Source: Pseudomonas thermotolerans DSM 14292 (GTDB lineage: Bacteria; Pseudomonadota; Gammaproteobacteria; Pseudomonadales; Pseudomonadaceae). From it: a stretch of DNA of 64,000 nucleotides. Each line of letters begins with the position of its first letter. The first letter of the stretch is position 1. The stretch lies in contig NZ_KB822609.1 in NCBI RefSeq assembly GCF_000364625.1, forward strand, positions 1-64,000, read 5' to 3'. Below the pieces are notes generated by a model. It was not told where the DNA came from, ran no database searches, and saw only the letters and a program-made list of their open reading frames with translations. Of this stretch, positions 16,106 to 24,080 are shown piece by piece. The position numbers and the translations under genes were made by a program.

Positions 16106-17053
16106 ATGAACCTGCTTCGCCTGTTCCGCCGCAGCCTCGCGGCCCTCGCCATCGCCGCACCGCTCAGCCAGGCCGCCGACTCCCTGGTGCTGCGCATCGG
16201 CGACCAGAACTACTACAACGTGCGCGCCTCGGTGGAAGCCTCCGGGGTGCTGGAAGGCGCGCCCTACCAGGTGGAGTGGAAGCACTTCCAGTCCGCCGCG
16301 CCGGTGGCCGAGGGCCTCGAGGTGGGCGCCCTGGACCTGGGCTTCCTGGGCGACTCCGGCTTCCTGTTCCTGGCCGCCAAGGGCGCGCCGGTGAAGCTGA
16401 TCGGCGTGTCCCGGCAGAACCCGGACACCATCGCCTTGCTGGTGCCCAAGGACTCCCCGGCGAAGAGCATCAAGGACCTCAAGGGCAAGAAGGTCGCCTA
16501 CTGGCCGGGTGCCTGGAGCCAGCAGCTGACCCTGCGCGCCCTGGAGAAGGCGGGCCTGCCCAGCGACTACGTGGAGTTCGTCAAGCTGATGCCGATCGAC
16601 GCCGCCGCCGCCTTCCCACGCGGCAGCATCGACGCCTTCCCGGTATGGGAGCCGTACATCTCCCAGCAGGTGGTGTTCTCCGGCGCCAGGCCGATCATCA
16701 CCGCCCGCGATCTGATGCCGGGGCTCTCCAGCATCGCCGCCAACGCCCAGGCCATCGAGCCGAAGCGTGCAGCCATCGCCGACTTCCTCGGCCGCCTGAA
16801 GAAGGCCCGTGCCTGGGTGGAGGCCAACAAGGAAACCTACGCCGACCTCTGGGCGAAGAAGGCCAATCTCGACCAGGCGGTGTCCCGCCACTGGATCGGC
16901 CAGGCCAACATGACCATCGGCCCGGTGGACGAGCAGGCCGCCCGCGACTACCAGGAGACCGCCGACTTCCTGGTCGAGACCGGCGCCCTGGCCGAGCGCT
17001 TCGACACCAGCCAGATCATCGACACCTCCTTCGCGCCGGCCTACGCCGACTGA
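16106..17053 (+). CDS. ABC-type sulfonate/aliphatic substrate-binding protein (orphan)
   Basis: This 315-aa protein has a signal peptide ending near LSQAADS and an SsuA/NMT1-type periplasmic binding fold: RIGDQNYYNVRASVEASGVLEG, then EGLEVGALDLGFLGDSGFLFLAAKGAPVKLI, and KDLKGKKVAYWPGAW. Such proteins deliver sulfonates, taurine or related anions to an ABC permease. No permease or ATPase gene is in this window, unlike the related P. aeruginosa locus. It lies between two SsuD-like genes, so it should bind the substrate of those enzymes or act with a permease encoded elsewhere. Confidence 0.85.
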   Translation: MNLLRLFRRSLAALAIAAPLSQAADSLVLRIGDQNYYNVRASVEASGVLEGAPYQVEWKHFQSAAPVAEGLEVGALDLGFLGDSGFLFLAAKGAPVKLIGVSRQNPDTIALLVPKDSPAKSIKDLKGKKVAYWPGAWSQQLTLRALEKAGLPSDYVEFVKLMPIDAAAAFPRGSIDAFPVWEPYISQQVVFSGARPIITARDLMPGLSSIAANAQAIEPKRAAIADFLGRLKKARAWVEANKETYADLWAKKANLDQAVSRHWIGQANMTIGPVDEQAARDYQETADFLVETGALAERFDTSQIIDTSFAPAYAD

Positions 17054-17112
17054 CCACGGCCGGGGCCTTGACCCAGTCGTCATCCCCAACAAGAAGCAGG
17101 GAATTCGCAACC

Positions 17113-18192
17113 ATGAGCATTCAATTCATCGGCATGATCGGCCATCGCCTCGGTTCGGAAATCATCGCTCCGACGGCACCGGTGTTCGACAAGGACTACA
17201 TCGTGCGCAGCGCCCAGGCCCACGAGGCCGCCGGCTTCGACCGCATCCTGGTCGGCTACTGGTCGGATCAGCCGGACGGCTTCCTGGTCACCGCACTGGC
17301 CGGGTTGTCCACCTCGCGGATCAACTTCCTGCTCGCCCACCGCCCCGGCTTCGTCGCCCCGACCCTGGCCGCGCGCAAGCTGGCGACCCTGGAGAACCTG
17401 CTCGACGGTCGTCTCGCCGTGCACATCATCAGCGGCGGCAGCGACGCCGAGCAGCGCAAGGACGGTGACTACCTCGATCACGACCAGCGCTACGCGCGCA
17501 CCGAGGAGTTCCTCGACGTGGTCAAGCAGGTCTGGACCTCGGCCCGGCCGTTCGACCACCAGGGCGAGTTCTTCCGTGCCGAGGCGGCCTTCTCGGCGCT
17601 CAAGCCGGTGCAGCAGCCGCACCTGCCGGTGTACTTCGGCGGTTCCTCGCCGGCGGCGATCCGCGTCGCCGGCCGGCACGCCGACGTCTTCGCCCTGTGG
17701 GGCGAATCCCTGGCGCAGACCCGCGAGACCATCGAGAAGGTCCGTGCCGAGGCCGCCCGGCATGGCCGGCAGATCGGCTTCAGCGTGTCCTTCCGGCCGA
17801 TCATCGCCGAAACCGAGGAGAAGGCCTGGGCCAAGGCCGAGGCCATCCTGGAGCAGGCCCGCCAGCGCATGGCGGAAAGCGGCTGGGTGTTCACGGCCAA
17901 GCCGGATAGCGTCGGCGCCCAGCGCCTGCGCGAGCTGGCCGAGCAGGGCGAGCGGGTGGATACCCGGCTGTGGACCGGAATCAGCAAGCTGGTCGGCGGC
18001 GCCTACAACTCCACCGCGCTGGTCGGTACCCCGGAGCAGGTCGCCGATGCTCTGCTCGACTACTACGACCTGGGGGTGCGCAACTTCCTGATCCGCGGCT
18101 TCGACCCGCTGAACGACGCCATCGACTACGGCCGCGAGCTGTTGCCGCTCACCCGAGCCAAGGTGGCCGAACGCGAGGCGCGCGCCGCATGA
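17113..18192 (+). CDS. LLM-class flavin monooxygenase, SsuD-like (copy 2)
   Basis: This 359-aa paralogue of the enzyme at 15003-16088 shares the blocks HRPGFVAPTLAARKLATLENL, ISGGSDAEQRKDGDYLDHDQRYARTEE, VYFGGSSPAAIRVAGRHADVFALWGES and LWTGISKLVGGAYNSTALVG. The SsuD Cys54 region reads SDQPDGF here, and the SFR replacement of RLH is also present, so both copies depart from SsuD in the same way. Small differences suggest related but not equal substrates, or successive steps. The start is the ATG at 17113 behind GCAGGGAA. The stop overlaps the next start (ATGA), so translation is coupled to the flavoprotein gene. Confidence 0.85.
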   Translation: MSIQFIGMIGHRLGSEIIAPTAPVFDKDYIVRSAQAHEAAGFDRILVGYWSDQPDGFLVTALAGLSTSRINFLLAHRPGFVAPTLAARKLATLENLLDGRLAVHIISGGSDAEQRKDGDYLDHDQRYARTEEFLDVVKQVWTSARPFDHQGEFFRAEAAFSALKPVQQPHLPVYFGGSSPAAIRVAGRHADVFALWGESLAQTRETIEKVRAEAARHGRQIGFSVSFRPIIAETEEKAWAKAEAILEQARQRMAESGWVFTAKPDSVGAQRLRELAEQGERVDTRLWTGISKLVGGAYNSTALVGTPEQVADALLDYYDLGVRNFLIRGFDPLNDAIDYGRELLPLTRAKVAEREARAA

Positions 18193-19364
18193 CCGCCATC
18201 AGCCTGGCCGTGCCGGACGCCACGCCGGTGCTCGACGAGGCCTTTCTCGCAGAGCTGACCCGCAGCCTCGCCGCGGACGCGGAGCGCTACGACCGAGACG
18301 GCGCCTTCCCGCACGCCAACCTGGCCTTGCTGCACCGCCACGGCCTGCTCGGCCTGGCCTGCGAGCGCAAGGCCGGTGGCGGTGGCGCCGACCTGGGGGA
18401 GCTGCGCCGGGTGATCGGCGCGGTGGCCAAGGGCGAGCCGTCCACCGCACTGGTGCTGTGCATGCAGTATCTCTACCACCGGCGCCTGGCCGCCAATCCC
18501 AACTGGCCGGAGGCTCTGAAGCGCCGGGTGATCCGTGAGGCGGTGGAGGAGGGCGCGCTGATCAACAGCCTGCGCGTGGAGCCGGAGCTCGGCTCGCCGG
18601 CCCGCGGCGGCCTGCCGCAAACCGTCGCCAGGCGCCAGGCCGACGGCTGGCTGCTCGACGGCCACAAGCTGTACACCACCGGCATTCCGGGGCTGACCTG
18701 GCTGGCGGTATGGGCGCGCAGCGACGATCCGGTACCGTTGGTCGGCACCTGGCTGGTGCATCGCGACGCCCCCGGCATCCGCGTCGTCGAGAGCTGGAAC
18801 CACCTGGGCATGCGCGCCACCGGCAGCCACGAGGTGATCTTCGAGAACGTGCGCCTGCCCCGGGAGCATGCCGTGGACGTCTACCCGGCGGACCGTCCGC
18901 CGCCGCTCAACGCCCCGGCGCAGGCCGACTTCAACCGTTCCACCGCGGTGCTGCTTGGCGCCCTCTACGACGGCGTGGCCCAGGCTGCCCGCGACTGGCT
19001 GGTGCAGTGGCTGGCCGAGCGCATCCCGGGCAGTCTGGGCGCGCCGCTGTCCAGCCTGCCCAGGGTGCAGGAGGCGGTCGGGCAGATCGAGGGCTGGTTG
19101 CTGGCCAACCGCCTGCAGCTGGACGTGCTCGCCAGCCAGCCGCTGAGCAGCCAGGAAGCCGGACTGATCAAGGTCGCGGTCACCGAGAACGCGGTGGCCG
19201 TGGTGGAGAAGGCCCTGGAGCTGACCGGCAACCACGGCCTGTCCCTGGACCACCCGCTGCAGCGCCACTACCGCAACGTGCTCTGCGGCCGGGTGCATAC
19301 CCCGCAGCGTGACAGCGCGCTGGTACTGGCCGGCCGGCTGGCCTTCGAGACGCTGCAGGACTGA
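18189..19364 (+). CDS. Acyl-CoA-dehydrogenase-like flavoprotein (SfnC/DszC-type candidate)
   Basis: This 391-aa protein has the acyl-CoA dehydrogenase fold: N-terminal helices, the flavin-binding middle (EPELGSPARGG; DGWLLDGHKLYTTGIPGLTWLAVWAR; NHLGMRATGSHEVIFENVRLP) and a C-terminal helical bundle. The usual catalytic Glu in an IYEGT-like motif is not seen; the region reads CGRVHTPQRDSALVLAG. Such divergence is found in flavin monooxygenases of the DszC/SfnC type and in 3-sulfinopropionyl-CoA desulfinases. With a 3-mercaptopropionate dioxygenase near by, a desulfinase or C-S-cleaving role is attractive but unproved. Confidence 0.75.
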   Translation: MTAISLAVPDATPVLDEAFLAELTRSLAADAERYDRDGAFPHANLALLHRHGLLGLACERKAGGGGADLGELRRVIGAVAKGEPSTALVLCMQYLYHRRLAANPNWPEALKRRVIREAVEEGALINSLRVEPELGSPARGGLPQTVARRQADGWLLDGHKLYTTGIPGLTWLAVWARSDDPVPLVGTWLVHRDAPGIRVVESWNHLGMRATGSHEVIFENVRLPREHAVDVYPADRPPPLNAPAQADFNRSTAVLLGALYDGVAQAARDWLVQWLAERIPGSLGAPLSSLPRVQEAVGQIEGWLLANRLQLDVLASQPLSSQEAGLIKVAVTENAVAVVEKALELTGNHGLSLDHPLQRHYRNVLCGRVHTPQRDSALVLAGRLAFETLQD

Positions 19365-19374
19365 ACCTGCGGCG

Positions 19375-19526
19375 CCCTCACCCCCGGGCCCTCTTCCGCG
19401 AGGCGGGAGAGGGGAGCGAAGTGGCGCTGCCGGGATGATTTTTCCCCGCTCTCCTCCGGGGAGCGGTCAGGGAGCGGGGCATTGCCCGCTTCTCTCCCCC
19501 CCTGCCGGCGAGCAGGCGAGGGGTGA
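19375..19526. repeat. Hairpin-rich extragenic repeat element
   Basis: The 247-base gap before tctB contains a block bounded by TCACCCC (19378-19384) and its inverse GGGGTGA (19520-19526). Within it are a stem CCCTCTTCCGC / GCGGGAGAGGG (19389-19413) and two more GC-rich stem-loops around 19449-19469 and 19500-19515. CCCTCACCCC-type extragenic repeats with such stems are common in Pseudomonas and relatives. The element may also attenuate transcription into the transporter genes. Confidence 0.5.
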
Positions 19527-19611
19527 ACGACGAATCGGTCTGCGACCGCACCGGCGGAGCAGGTTTCACGACTGTGACAACCGGCTCCGCTTCGGGGCCT
19601 CGGAGACGAGC

Positions 19612-20106
19612 ATGTCAGCCGTTGCAACTTCCCGGACCGCCCGCGGCGGTCTGCAGATCCGCGAGCCGCGCGACGCCCTCGCCGGCGCCCTGTTCATCGC
19701 CTTCGCCCTGGCCGCGGGCGCCATTTCCGCCACCTACCCGCTGGGCAGCGCCATGCGCATGGGCAGCGGCTACTTCCCGCTGCTGGTCAGCACGCTGCTG
19801 GGGCTGCTTGGCGCTGTGGTGCTGCTGCGCAGCCTGTCGTTCGGACGTGTCGAACGCCGCGCCGAGGGGCCGGCCTTCGCCCTGCGCCCGGCACTCTGCG
19901 TGGCCGCCGGAGTGGTGGCCTTCGCCCTGCTGGTGTCCGACCTGGGCCTGCTGCTGGCGACCCTGGTGCTGACCCTGCTCTGCGGCCTGGCCCACCGTCA
20001 GGTGCGCTTCGCCGAGCTGGCCGGCCTGGGTGTGGTCCTGGCCTGCTTCGGGGGGCTGGTGTTCGCCTGGGGACTGGGCCTGCAGCTGCCCGTGCTGCCG
20101 GGTTGA
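19612..20106 (+). CDS. Tripartite tricarboxylate transporter, small membrane subunit TctB
   Basis: This 164-aa protein has four predicted membrane helices (about 22-42, 58-76, 92-125 as two short helices, and 140-160). The N-terminal DALAGALFIAFALAAGAI and SAMRMGSGYFPLLVS are typical of TctB. It forms the membrane complex with TctA. I start at ATG 19612; the long upstream reading frame crosses the repeat element and is not coding. tctA follows after 10 bases. Confidence 0.85.
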   Translation: MSAVATSRTARGGLQIREPRDALAGALFIAFALAAGAISATYPLGSAMRMGSGYFPLLVSTLLGLLGAVVLLRSLSFGRVERRAEGPAFALRPALCVAAGVVAFALLVSDLGLLLATLVLTLLCGLAHRQVRFAELAGLGVVLACFGGLVFAWGLGLQLPVLPG

Positions 20107-20116
20107 GGACGTCGCC

Positions 20117-21616
20117 ATGGACCTGTGGGCCAATCTCGCCGTCGGCTTCGAGGCCGCGCTGACCTGGAGCAACCTGCTGTACTGCCTGATCGGCGTGACT
20201 CTCGGCACCCTGGTTGGCGTGCTGCCAGGGCTGGGGCCGGTGGCGACCATTGCCATGCTGCTGCCGATCACTTACGGACTGTCCCCCGCGGAAGCGCTGA
20301 TCATGCTCGCCGGCATCTACTACGGCGCCCAGTACGGCGGCTCGACCACCGCCATCCTGGTCAACCTGCCGGGGGAGTCCTCCTCGGTGGTGACCTGCCT
20401 GGACGGCCACGCCATGGCCCGCCAGGGCCGCGCCGGAGTGGCCTTGGGGATCGCCGCGATCGGCTCCTTCGTGGCTGGCAGCCTGGCCATCCTGCTGGTG
20501 GCCGCGGCCTCCACGCCACTGGCCGAGTTCGCCCTGAGCTTCGGCCCGGCGGACTACTTCTCGCTGATGCTGCTTGGCCTGGTGGCCGCCGTGGTGCTGG
20601 CCCAGGGCGATCTGCTCAAGGCCCTGGCCATGGCGCTGCTCGGCCTGCTGCTGGGACTGGTGGGGGTGGACGTCAACTCCGGCGAGGAGCGCTTCACCTT
20701 CGGCCTGCCGCAGCTGGCCGACGGCATCAGCTTCGTGGTCATTTCCATGGGCATCTTCGGCATCGGCGAGATCATCGCCAACCTGGAGCGCGACGAGTCG
20801 CGCTCGCCGCTGTCCCGCCAGCTGGGACGCCTGCTGCCGACCCGCGACGACTACAGGCGCGCCTGGAAGCCGGTACTGCGCGGCGCCGGCCTGGGCTCGC
20901 TGCTCGGCATCCTGCCCGGCGGCGGAGCGATGCTCAGCTCCTTCGCCTCCTACCTGGTGGAGAAGCGCCTGGCCAGGGACCCGGAGCGCTTCGGCCAGGG
21001 CGCCATCGAAGGAGTGGCCGGGCCCGAGGCGGCCAACAACGCCGGGGCGCAGACCTCCTTCATCCCGCTGCTGGTCATGGGCCTGCCGTCCAACGCGGTG
21101 ATGGCGCTGATGGTCGGCGCCATGATGATCCACGGCATCGTCCCCGGCCCGCAGGTGATGGGCGAGCGGCCCGAGCTGTTCTGGGGGCTGATCGTCAGCA
21201 TGTGGGTGGGCAACGTGCTGTTGCTGTTGCTCAACCTGCCGCTGGTGGGGATCTGGGTGAGGCTGCTGGCGGTGCCCTACCGGCTGCTCTACCCGGCGAT
21301 CCTGCTGTTCTGCTGCATCGGCGTGTACAGCGTCAACAATAGCCTGTTCGACGTGCTGCTGACGGTCCTCTTCGGCCTGCTCGGCTACCTGCTGATCAAG
21401 CTGCGCTGCGAACCGGCGCCGCTGCTGCTCGGCTTCATCCTCGGCCCGCTGATGGAGGAGCACCTGCGCCGCGCCATGCTGCTGTCACGCGGCGACCCCA
21501 GCGTGTTCGTCACCCGGCCGCTGAGTCTGACGCTGCTGCTGACCCTCGGCCTGGTCCTGATCCTCTGTCTGCCGCGCCTGCGCGCCACCCGGCAGGCGGC
21601 GTTCAGCGAGGACTGA
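20117..21616 (+). CDS. Tripartite tricarboxylate transporter, large permease TctA
   Basis: This 499-aa protein has about 11-12 membrane helices and the TctA hallmarks: GVLPGLGPVATIAMLLPITYGLSP near the N-terminus, YYGAQYGGSTTAIL, NLPGESSSVVTCLDG, and in the second half GILPGGGAMLSSFASY with EGVAGPEAANNAGAQTSFIPLL. TTT systems take up citrate and other carboxylates with the help of a periplasmic binding protein, driven by ion gradients. Some members carry sulfonated carboxylates. Its place after the sulfur enzymes suggests an organosulfur acid as cargo (inference). Confidence 0.93.
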   Translation: MDLWANLAVGFEAALTWSNLLYCLIGVTLGTLVGVLPGLGPVATIAMLLPITYGLSPAEALIMLAGIYYGAQYGGSTTAILVNLPGESSSVVTCLDGHAMARQGRAGVALGIAAIGSFVAGSLAILLVAAASTPLAEFALSFGPADYFSLMLLGLVAAVVLAQGDLLKALAMALLGLLLGLVGVDVNSGEERFTFGLPQLADGISFVVISMGIFGIGEIIANLERDESRSPLSRQLGRLLPTRDDYRRAWKPVLRGAGLGSLLGILPGGGAMLSSFASYLVEKRLARDPERFGQGAIEGVAGPEAANNAGAQTSFIPLLVMGLPSNAVMALMVGAMMIHGIVPGPQVMGERPELFWGLIVSMWVGNVLLLLLNLPLVGIWVRLLAVPYRLLYPAILLFCCIGVYSVNNSLFDVLLTVLFGLLGYLLIKLRCEPAPLLLGFILGPLMEEHLRRAMLLSRGDPSVFVTRPLSLTLLLTLGLVLILCLPRLRATRQAAFSED

Positions 21617-21730
21617 ACGCTACGGCCGCCTTCATCGACCTGGACGTTCGTCGACCACGGCGCCGCCAACGGCTCCGCTCACGACTGTCAGGGTTCTTCT
21701 CTGCCCTCGTGAACCACAAGGAAGCCAACC

Positions 21731-22708
21731 ATGACAACAACGAAAACCGCCTTGCGACGCCTGCTCGGGCTGACCGCCCTGTGCGCCTCGCTGCTCGCCG
21801 GCGCTGCCGAATGGCCCAGCCAGCCGGTGAAGATAGTCGTGCCCTATCCGCCGGGCGGCGCTGCCGACACCGTGGCGCGCATCTATGCCGACGCGCTAAG
21901 CGGAGCCCTCGGCCAGAGCGTGCTGGTGGACAACCGGCCGGGCGCCGGCACCGCCATTGCCGCCGAGTACGTGGCCGCCGCCCCGGCCGACGGCCACACC
22001 CTGGCATTGGTCCCCACCGGCCAGCTCACCGTGCTGCCGCATATCGTCCAGCGGCTCAAGTTCGACCCGGAGAAGAGCTTCGCGCCGATCTCCCTGCTGG
22101 CCTACACCAGCGTGGTGTTCGCCGCCAACCGACAGGTGCCGGCGCAGAGCCTGACGGAACTGGTCGAGCTGGCCAGGAGCAGGCCGGGCGAGCTGTCCTA
22201 CTCCTCCAGCGGCAGCGGCACCATCATCCATCTGGCCGGCGAGTACTTCCGCCTGACATCCGGTGCCGACCTGCTGCACGTGCCCTTCAAGGGCAGCGCC
22301 CCGGCCGTCACGGCGGTGCTCGGTGGCAGCGTGGACGTGGCGGTGGACTCCCTGACCATCCTCGCCCCGCAGATCCAGGCCGGAAAGCTCAAGGGCCTGG
22401 CCATCGCCTCCCGCCAACGCTCGCCGCTGCTGCCTGATGTGCCCACCGTGGCCGAGCTTGGCTACCCGGGCTTCGAGGTCACCTCCTGGTTCGGCCTGAG
22501 CGCTCCGGCGGCCACCCCGCAGGCGATCATCGAGCGGCTCAATGTCGAGATCGCCAAGGCCGCCGCTTCGCCGGCGGTGCAGGAAAAGCTGGCCGCCCAG
22601 GGCCTGGTGGCCTGGCCGTCCACGCCCGAAGCCTTCGCCGAACAGGTGCGCAGCGACTCGGCCAAGTACGCCGAAGTCGTCGCCAAGTCCCACATCACTT
22701 TCGACTGA
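21731..22708 (+). CDS. TTT solute-binding protein, TctC/Bug family (copy 1)
   Basis: This 325-aa periplasmic protein has a signal peptide ending at AGAAEW and the Bug family core: VPYPPGGAADTVARIYADALS, VDNRPGAGTAIAAEYVAAAPADGHTL, then HVPFKGSAPAVTAVLGG and VDSLTILAPQIQAGK. Bug proteins bind carboxylates through a conserved water-bridged site and feed TctAB. It lies 114 bases downstream of tctA and 16 bases before a second tctC. The two share many stretches but differ at the ligand loops. Confidence 0.92.
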   Translation: MTTTKTALRRLLGLTALCASLLAGAAEWPSQPVKIVVPYPPGGAADTVARIYADALSGALGQSVLVDNRPGAGTAIAAEYVAAAPADGHTLALVPTGQLTVLPHIVQRLKFDPEKSFAPISLLAYTSVVFAANRQVPAQSLTELVELARSRPGELSYSSSGSGTIIHLAGEYFRLTSGADLLHVPFKGSAPAVTAVLGGSVDVAVDSLTILAPQIQAGKLKGLAIASRQRSPLLPDVPTVAELGYPGFEVTSWFGLSAPAATPQAIIERLNVEIAKAAASPAVQEKLAAQGLVAWPSTPEAFAEQVRSDSAKYAEVVAKSHITFD

Positions 22709-22724
22709 TTCCGGGAGACCGAAC

Positions 22725-23705
22725 ATGCGCATTTCCCTTCGCATCCTGTTGCGCCGCCTGAGCCTCGGCGCTCTGCTGCTGGCCTCTGGCGCGGTCTGGG
22801 CGGCCGAGTGGCCGAGCAAGCCCCTGACCCTGATCGTGCCCTTCCCGCCGGGTGGCGGGGCCGACACCGTCGGCCGCTACTACGCCGACCAGTTGTCCAA
22901 GGCCCTCGGCCAGCCGGTGGTGGTGGACAACAGGCCGGGCGCCGGTACCGCCATCGCCGCCGAGGCCGCCGCCAAGGCTGCCCCTGACGGCTATACGCTG
23001 TCCCTGGCCACCGCCGGGCAGCTCACCGTGCTGCCCAACCTGGCCGACAACCTGCGCTACGACCCGCAGACGTCCTTCGCCCCGGTTTCGGTGGTGGCCT
23101 CGATTCCCAACGTGATTGCGGTGAACGGCAACCTCGAGGCGACCAGCCTGGAGGAGCTGGTCGCCGACGCCAGGGCGCGTCCCGGAGCGATCAGCTATTC
23201 CTCCTGCGGCAATGGCACCCTCTGCCACCTGAGCGGCGAGCTGTTCAAGCGTCTGGCCGGCATCGACCTTCTGCACGTACCCTACAAGGGCAGCGCACCG
23301 GCGATCACCGCGCTGCTCGGTGGCGAGGTGGACGTGGCGGTGGATACCCTGACCATCCTCGCCCCGCAGATCCAGGCCGGAAAGGTGCGCGGGCTGGCGC
23401 TGACCAGCGCGCAGCGCTCGCCGCTGCTGCCGGAGGTGCCGACCGCCGCCGAGGTGGGCCTGCCTGAGCTGGAGAACGCCGGCTGGTTCGGCATCGTGGT
23501 GCCGGCCCGGACGCCCAGGGCCATCGTCGAGCGGTTGAACGCGGAGATCGGTCGAATCGCCAAGGACGCGCAGACCGCCGAGCGCTTCGGACAGAGCGGA
23601 ATTACCCCGGAGTACGGCACGCCCGAGGCGTTCGCCGAGCTGATCCGTGCCGACCTGAAGCGCTGGGGCGAGGTGGCCCGGGCTGCCGACGTACGGATCG
23701 ACTGA
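22725..23705 (+). CDS. TTT solute-binding protein, TctC/Bug family (copy 2)
   Basis: This 326-aa paralogue of the preceding gene has a signal peptide ending at VWAAEW and the blocks VPFPPGGGADTVGRYYADQL, VDNRPGAGTAIAAEAAAKAAPDGYTL, HVPYKGSAPAITALLGG and VDTLTILAPQIQAGK. Unlike copy 1 it has a cysteine pair, SSCGNGTLCHLSGE, which may form a disulfide near the ligand cleft. Tandem copies suggest a recent duplication with ligand divergence, so one permease could serve two related compounds. It is the last gene of the block; the next gene converges. Confidence 0.92.
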   Translation: MRISLRILLRRLSLGALLLASGAVWAAEWPSKPLTLIVPFPPGGGADTVGRYYADQLSKALGQPVVVDNRPGAGTAIAAEAAAKAAPDGYTLSLATAGQLTVLPNLADNLRYDPQTSFAPVSVVASIPNVIAVNGNLEATSLEELVADARARPGAISYSSCGNGTLCHLSGELFKRLAGIDLLHVPYKGSAPAITALLGGEVDVAVDTLTILAPQIQAGKVRGLALTSAQRSPLLPEVPTAAEVGLPELENAGWFGIVVPARTPRAIVERLNAEIGRIAKDAQTAERFGQSGITPEYGTPEAFAELIRADLKRWGEVARAADVRID

Positions 23706-23720
23706 AGCAGGAGGCCTGCC

Positions 23721-24080
23721 TCAGCCCCGGCCGAAGAGCCGGGGCGACAGGGTCAGCCACAGGCCCAGGGGATAGAGCAGGTAGTGCAGGAAGAACAGCG
23801 CGGTGCCCATGGCGCCGGGGGCATCCTGCAGGTACATCATCCCCAGCAGGCCCAGATAGAGCAGCCCCAGGCCGGCGCCATACAGGGCGGTCAGCCGCCA
23901 GCGCTCGGCGGCCGACGGCGGGCGCCCCTCCCGCCAGCGGAAGGCCAGTGCCAGGGCTGCCGCGACCAGCAGGGCGACGAGCAGGGTGGCGAAGATCCCG
24001 CCGACCCGCACGAAGCCGCGCAGCAGCAGGTTGAGCAGCACCACGCCGGCGATCCCGGCCAGAGCGTAGTAGCGGATCAT
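23721..24080 (-). CDS. Small integral membrane protein, unknown function
   Basis: I do not recognise this 119-aa protein. It has four hydrophobic segments (about residues 3-22, 25-43, 62-80, 88-110) separated by short polar loops, one with FRWREGRPPSAAERWR. The start at 24080 overlaps the end of the upstream glycosylase-family gene by 4 bases, which supports translation and a two-gene unit. No catalytic motif is seen. Confidence 0.65.
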   Translation of the reverse strand: MIRYYALAGIAGVVLLNLLLRGFVRVGGIFATLLVALLVAAALALAFRWREGRPPSAAERWRLTALYGAGLGLLYLGLLGMMYLQDAPGAMGTALFFLHYLLYPLGLWLTLSPRLFGRG

